Origin: Acidobacteriota bacterium
Lineage (GTDB): Bacteria > Acidobacteriota > Thermoanaerobaculia > UBA5066
Direction of reading: 5' to 3'
Assembly (NCBI GenBank): GCA_016789625.1
Contig: JAEUQS010000196.1
Coordinates: forward strand, 1 to 8,622
Length of the DNA: 8,622 bases
Every line of letters starts with the position of its first letter. Position 1 is the stretch's first letter. Below, piece after piece: positions 6,259-8,622 of the stretch. The position numbers and the translations under genes are program-made. The notes below the pieces were generated by a model. That model was not told where the DNA came from. It searched no databases and was given only the letters and a program-made list of their open reading frames with translations.

Positions 6259-7548
6259 TCACGCGTAGAGACCCCGGAGCTGCAGGTCGTTCGCGACCCT
6301 CTGGATGGCGACCATGTACGCGGCGATGCGGTAGGAGACGTTGCGTGCCTCGGCCATCTCGCGGACATCGGCGAAGGACTGCACCATGAGCTCCTCGAGC
6401 CGCTGGTTCACCTCGTCCTCGCGCCAGAAGAAGCCCATGCGGTCCTGAACCCACTCGAAGTACGAGACGGTCACTCCGCCGCCGTTCGCGTAGATGTCGG
6501 GAATCACGACGACTCCCATCTTCTGCAGGATCTCGTCGGCGGCCGCCGTGGTGGGGCCGTTCGCGCCCTCGACGATGATCTTCGTACGGATCTGATCGGC
6601 ATTCTCGTGGGTGATCTGGTTCTCGAGCGCGGCGGGGACGAGGATGTCGCACTCGGTCGTGAGGAGCTGGGCCGGATCCAGCGGGGTCGAGCCCGGGAAG
6701 CCCACGACGGTGCGCGACTTCTGCATGTAGGTGAAGAGCGCCGCGACGTCGAGGCCGTCGGGGTTCTGGATCGCGCCGTTCACGTCGGAGACGGCGATGA
6801 TCCTGGAGCCCTGGCTCGCGAACATCTTCGCGGAGATCGAGCCGACGTTGCCGAAGCCCTGCACCACGACGCGAGCGCCCTCGAGGGGAAGACCGTGCAC
6901 CCTGGCGGCCTCGCGGCCCGCGAGCATCACGCCGCGGCCCGTGGCCTCGACGCGGCCGCGGGACCCGCCGATCGAGATGGGCTTGCCCGTGACGATCGAC
7001 GTCACGGTGTGCCGCACGTGCATCGAGTAGGTGTCCATGAGCCACGCCATCGTCTGGCTGTCGGTGCCGACATCGGGCGCCGGAACGTCCTTCTCGGGTC
7101 CGAGGAGATCCATGATCTCCGACGTATAGCGGCGCGTAATCCGCTCGAGCTCACCGCGGGAGAGCTTGCGCGGATCGCAGATCACGCCGCCCTTGCCCCC
7201 GCCGAACGGGATGTTCATGACGGCGCACTTCCAGGTCATCCACGAGGCGAGCGCGCGAACCTCGTCCAGCGACACGCCCGCGTCGAAGCGGATGCCGCCC
7301 TTGGCGGGACCGCGCACGACGCTGTGATGAACCCGATATCCGATGAAGACCTCGATGCGTCCGTCGTCCATCACGACGGGGATCGAGACCTTGAGCTCCT
7401 TGATGGGCTCGCGCAGCACCTTGCGCATGCCCGGGTCGAGGCCCAGGAGCTCGGCGGCCTTGTCGAATCGTGAGGCCATTTCCTCGAAGGGGTTGATGTG
7501 GGTGGTGCTCAGGACCCCCGAGGTCGTTTCCGGAGACGTGCTGTCCAC
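6259..7548 (-). CDS. gdhA: Glutamate dehydrogenase (hexameric, GdhA/RocG type)
   Basis: This 429-residue cytoplasmic enzyme oxidatively deaminates L-glutamate to 2-oxoglutarate and ammonium, or the reverse. The key residues keep the spacing of the Clostridium symbiosum enzyme (Lys89, Lys113, Lys125, Asp165): Lys83 (GPAKGG), Lys107 (MTWKCAV), Lys119 (GGGKGG) and catalytic Asp159 (PAPDVGTD). Ser362 in GGGVTVSYFEW matches the serine that recognises the glutamate side chain and argues against leucine or phenylalanine dehydrogenase. The Rossmann motif GFGNVG is at 231-236, with the next strand ending in Ser254-Asp255. NAD or NADP preference is not certain. Length agrees with the 410-430 short form. 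The frame is open another 44 codons upstream, but GTG at 7548 has AGGAGG 8 bases before it and gives the normal N-terminus. It heads the minus-strand group with the ABC genes. Confidence 0.95.
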   Translation of the reverse strand: MDSTSPETTSGVLSTTHINPFEEMASRFDKAAELLGLDPGMRKVLREPIKELKVSIPVVMDDGRIEVFIGYRVHHSVVRGPAKGGIRFDAGVSLDEVRALASWMTWKCAVMNIPFGGGKGGVICDPRKLSRGELERITRRYTSEIMDLLGPEKDVPAPDVGTDSQTMAWLMDTYSMHVRHTVTSIVTGKPISIGGSRGRVEATGRGVMLAGREAARVHGLPLEGARVVVQGFGNVGSISAKMFASQGSRIIAVSDVNGAIQNPDGLDVAALFTYMQKSRTVVGFPGSTPLDPAQLLTTECDILVPAALENQITHENADQIRTKIIVEGANGPTTAAADEILQKMGVVVIPDIYANGGGVTVSYFEWVQDRMGFFWREDEVNQRLEELMVQSFADVREMAEARNVSYRIAAYMVAIQRVANDLQLRGLYA

Positions 7549-7556
7549 TATGGGAA

Positions 7557-7562
7557 CCTCCT
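7557..7562 (-). promoter_or_regulatory. Ribosome binding site for glutamate dehydrogenase
   Basis: A perfect AGGAGG on the minus strand lies 8 bases before GTG at 7548. It is the strongest such site in the window, suggests high expression, and rules out the longer open frame reaching to 7680. Confidence 0.85.
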
Positions 7563-7585
7563 CTCGCTCTTGCGCGCCTCGCGGT

Positions 7586-7603
7586 CGTCGCAATGGTGCG
7601 ACG
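7586..7603. repeat. Perfect 7-bp inverted repeat in the glutamate dehydrogenase leader
   Basis: CGTCGCA, a 4-base gap, then TGCGACG. It lies 38-55 bases upstream of the dehydrogenase start. It could be a repressor site or a hairpin at the 5' end of the transcript; a TGTAAC hexamer immediately upstream on the minus strand would place a start site at its edge. Confidence 0.5.
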
Positions 7604-7654
7604 TTACAGTGTGCCGGGGCAGCGAGACGATGATGCAATTGTAGCTCCGGGTAA

Positions 7655-7668
7655 CGCGGTTTTCCGCG
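7655..7668. repeat. Perfect 5-bp inverted repeat with TTTT loop upstream of the sigma factor gene
   Basis: CGCGG-TTTT-CCGCG ends 19 bases before the sigma factor ATG, in the stretch where a ribosome binding site would normally be approached. No Shine-Dalgarno sequence is visible between it and the ATG. It could be a leader hairpin or an operator; five base pairs alone are weak evidence. Confidence 0.4.
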
Positions 7669-7687
7669 CTGTGGCAGCATCCCGCAA

Positions 7688-8263
7688 ATGGCAGGTACCG
7701 AGGTCGCCGATGGTGATGCCGTCCGGCGCGTCCTCGAGGGGGAGGTCGAACTCTACACCCTGCTGGTGGAACGCTACCGCACCCGCCTCTACAGATTCGT
7801 CGAGAGGTACACGAACGATCCCGAGGACGCCCGTGACGTGACCCAGGAGGTCTTCCTCAAGGTCTACGGGGCGCTCGACACCTATGATTCCCGCTACAAG
7901 TTCTCGACCTGGCTCTTCCGGATCGCCGGAAACGCGGCGATCGATCACCTGCGCCGGCGGCGGCTCAAGGCGATTTCCCTAGAGGCCTCAAGGGACGACG
8001 AGGGCGGGCGGGCCATCGACCCGCGCGACGAACGCCCCGATCCCATGGAGGACCTCGCGCGGGCGCGCCTGCGCAAGGCCCTGGACGAGGCCATCGAGCG
8101 GCTGCCCGACGACTACCGCGAGCTGATCAGCCTCCGGCACTACGGCGAGCTGCCCTACGAGGAGATCGCGACCCTCAAGGGGATGCCCCTCGGAACCGTC
8201 AAGAACAAGCTTTTTCGCGCCCGGCAGGCTTTGAGAGATCTTTTGCCGCCGGAACTCGTATAG
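7688..8263 (+). CDS. ECF-family RNA polymerase sigma factor (sigma-70 family, RpoE-like)
   Basis: This 191-residue protein directs core RNA polymerase to specific promoters. Region 2 spans about 22-93, with YTNDPEDARDVTQEVFLKVY (41-60, core binding) and FSTWLFRIAGNAAIDHLRRRR (-10 recognition). A charged linker (about 94-125) is rich in Asp and Arg. Region 4 spans about 128-185, with LPDDYRELISLRHYGELPYEEIA and the helix-turn-helix PLGTVKNKLFRARQAL that reads the -35 element. There are no regions 1.2 or 3, as expected for an ECF factor. ATG at 7688 is the first start in the frame and fits the family length, although no clear ribosome binding site precedes it. A probable anti-sigma gene begins 12 bases after the stop. 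The signal it responds to cannot be read here. Confidence 0.93.
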   Translation: MAGTEVADGDAVRRVLEGEVELYTLLVERYRTRLYRFVERYTNDPEDARDVTQEVFLKVYGALDTYDSRYKFSTWLFRIAGNAAIDHLRRRRLKAISLEASRDDEGGRAIDPRDERPDPMEDLARARLRKALDEAIERLPDDYRELISLRHYGELPYEEIATLKGMPLGTVKNKLFRARQALRDLLPPELV

Positions 8264-8267
8264 GGAG
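8262..8267 (+). promoter_or_regulatory. Ribosome binding site of the anti-sigma candidate
   Basis: AGGGAG overlaps the sigma factor stop codon and lies 8 bases before ATG at 8276, so ribosomes finishing the sigma factor can reinitiate. It favours this ATG over the one at 8268, which meets a stop after three codons, and the one at 8312. Confidence 0.6.
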
Positions 8268-8275
8268 ATGGCCGG

Positions 8276-8622
8276 ATGAAAGCCAATCGGGCCGTCGAGA
8301 GGATCCAGGAAATGAACGAAACCGCAACGAAAAGGGGCGAGACCCAAGAGCTCTTGCCGCACGAGATCGAGGCGGACCGGCGCTTGGAGGCTCTCCTCGA
8401 CGATCTCGCGGCGCGCACCGCGTCCGCCCCCCCGGCCGACTTCACCCGCAGGGTCATGGAAGCCCGTGGGTTCGCGCCCTGGGAGGTTCGCAGCCGGCAG
8501 GCCTGGCGCGTTCCCGTCCTCGCGGTCTCGGGCCTCGCTGCGGGCACCGCCGGTCTCGCCCTCCTGCCCCTTTGGAGCCTCGGCCCCGGAACAGCTCTCC
8601 AAACCTGGGCGCGCGTCGCGTT
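8276..8622 (+). CDS. Probable membrane anti-sigma factor (3' end outside the window)
   Basis: The frame is open from ATG 8276 to the window edge, giving 115 residues. The first 76 or so are charged and helical (for example EADRRLEALLDDLAAR), followed by APPADFTRRVMEA (51-63), a segment often seen just before the membrane helix of anti-sigma proteins. Trp77 leads into a hydrophobic stretch at about 79-100, which I read as one membrane helix with the N-terminus in the cytoplasm. The position directly behind an ECF sigma gene, 12 bases away with a binding site overlapping its stop, suggests that it sequesters that sigma factor at the membrane. No Cys occurs in the visible part, so the usual HxxxCxxC zinc motif is absent. 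Family membership is inferred from position and layout; it could instead be a small unrelated membrane protein. ATG at 8312 is a possible alternative start. Confidence 0.7.
   Translation, partial: MKANRAVERIQEMNETATKRGETQELLPHEIEADRRLEALLDDLAARTASAPPADFTRRVMEARGFAPWEVRSRQAWRVPVLAVSGLAAGTAGLALLPLWSLGPGTALQTWARVA

Larger units (their letters stand above)
7549..7687. promoter_or_regulatory. Divergent intergenic region between glutamate dehydrogenase and the sigma factor gene
   Basis: These 139 bases are the only non-coding stretch over 50 bases, and must hold the promoters of both the minus-strand group and the sigma operon. They are less GC-rich than the flanking genes around 7604-7642. Hexamers resembling a -10 box occur on the minus strand: TACAAT at about 7643-7638, and TGTAAC just before the 7586-7603 inverted repeat. 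Neither has a convincing -35 at 16-18 bases, so I name no exact promoter. Two perfect inverted repeats inside it are listed separately. Confidence 0.6.

Noticed and set aside
5668..7473. 601-codon plus-strand open frame antisense to the ABC ATPase and glutamate dehydrogenase
   Set aside because: Its His/Asp/Arg/Val-rich translation is the usual antisense product of codon bias; the minus strand has every catalytic residue of both enzymes.
7604..7643. Sigma-70-like -10 hexamers (TACAAT, TGTAAC) in the divergent region
   Set aside because: No matching -35 element at 16-18 bases, so they are not called as promoters.
7988..8602. 204-codon minus-strand open frame opposite the sigma and anti-sigma genes
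   Set aside because: It conflicts with a clear ECF sigma factor and has no motif of its own.

Overview
This is a GC-rich bacterial chromosomal window with tightly packed genes on both strands. Genes overlap by 4 bases or lie a few bases apart, most start codons are not ATG, and one gene has a lipoprotein-type signal peptide, which fits a diderm. The gene set (a HEAT-repeat lipoprotein carrying a cyclophilin domain, a hexameric-type glutamate dehydrogenase, and an ECF sigma factor with a membrane anti-sigma candidate) would suit an Acidobacteriota-like or similar deep-branching high-GC lineage. That assignment is a guess from gene style; no marker gene here settles it. I see no mobile element, CRISPR array, tRNA or rRNA.

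Left block, plus strand (1-3838). It opens with the last 24 codons of an unidentified gene, then a calcineurin-like metallophosphoesterase (TTG start, strong ribosome binding site). A lipoprotein of HEAT-like helical repeats with a C-terminal cyclophilin-type peptidyl-prolyl isomerase follows, then a glyoxylate/hydroxypyruvate reductase-like D-2-hydroxyacid dehydrogenase. The last three genes are joined by two GTGA start/stop overlaps, so they are very probably co-transcribed and translationally coupled, although their functions do not form an obvious pathway.

Middle block, minus strand (7548 down to 3835). Glutamate dehydrogenase comes first with an ideal AGGAGG. Twenty-two bases after it comes an ABC ATPase whose first beta strand is only included if translation begins at a CTG codon. 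A 12-helix ABC-2-type permease follows, overlapping the ATPase by GTGA. The permease meets the hydroxyacid dehydrogenase tail to tail: both stop codons lie in one palindromic CTAG, so there is no intergenic terminator. An 11-bp direct repeat spans this junction.

Right block, plus strand (7688-8622, cut by the window edge). An ECF sigma factor is followed by a probable single-pass membrane anti-sigma factor that lacks a zinc-finger motif in the visible part. The 139-bp divergent region between glutamate dehydrogenase and the sigma gene is the only real intergenic space. It holds two perfect inverted repeats, one on each gene's side.

I do not find a clear undescribed multi-gene system. The most unusual items are the HEAT-cyclophilin lipoprotein, the CTG-started ATPase paired with an internally duplicated permease, the zinc-less anti-sigma candidate, and the inverted repeats in the divergent regulatory region.
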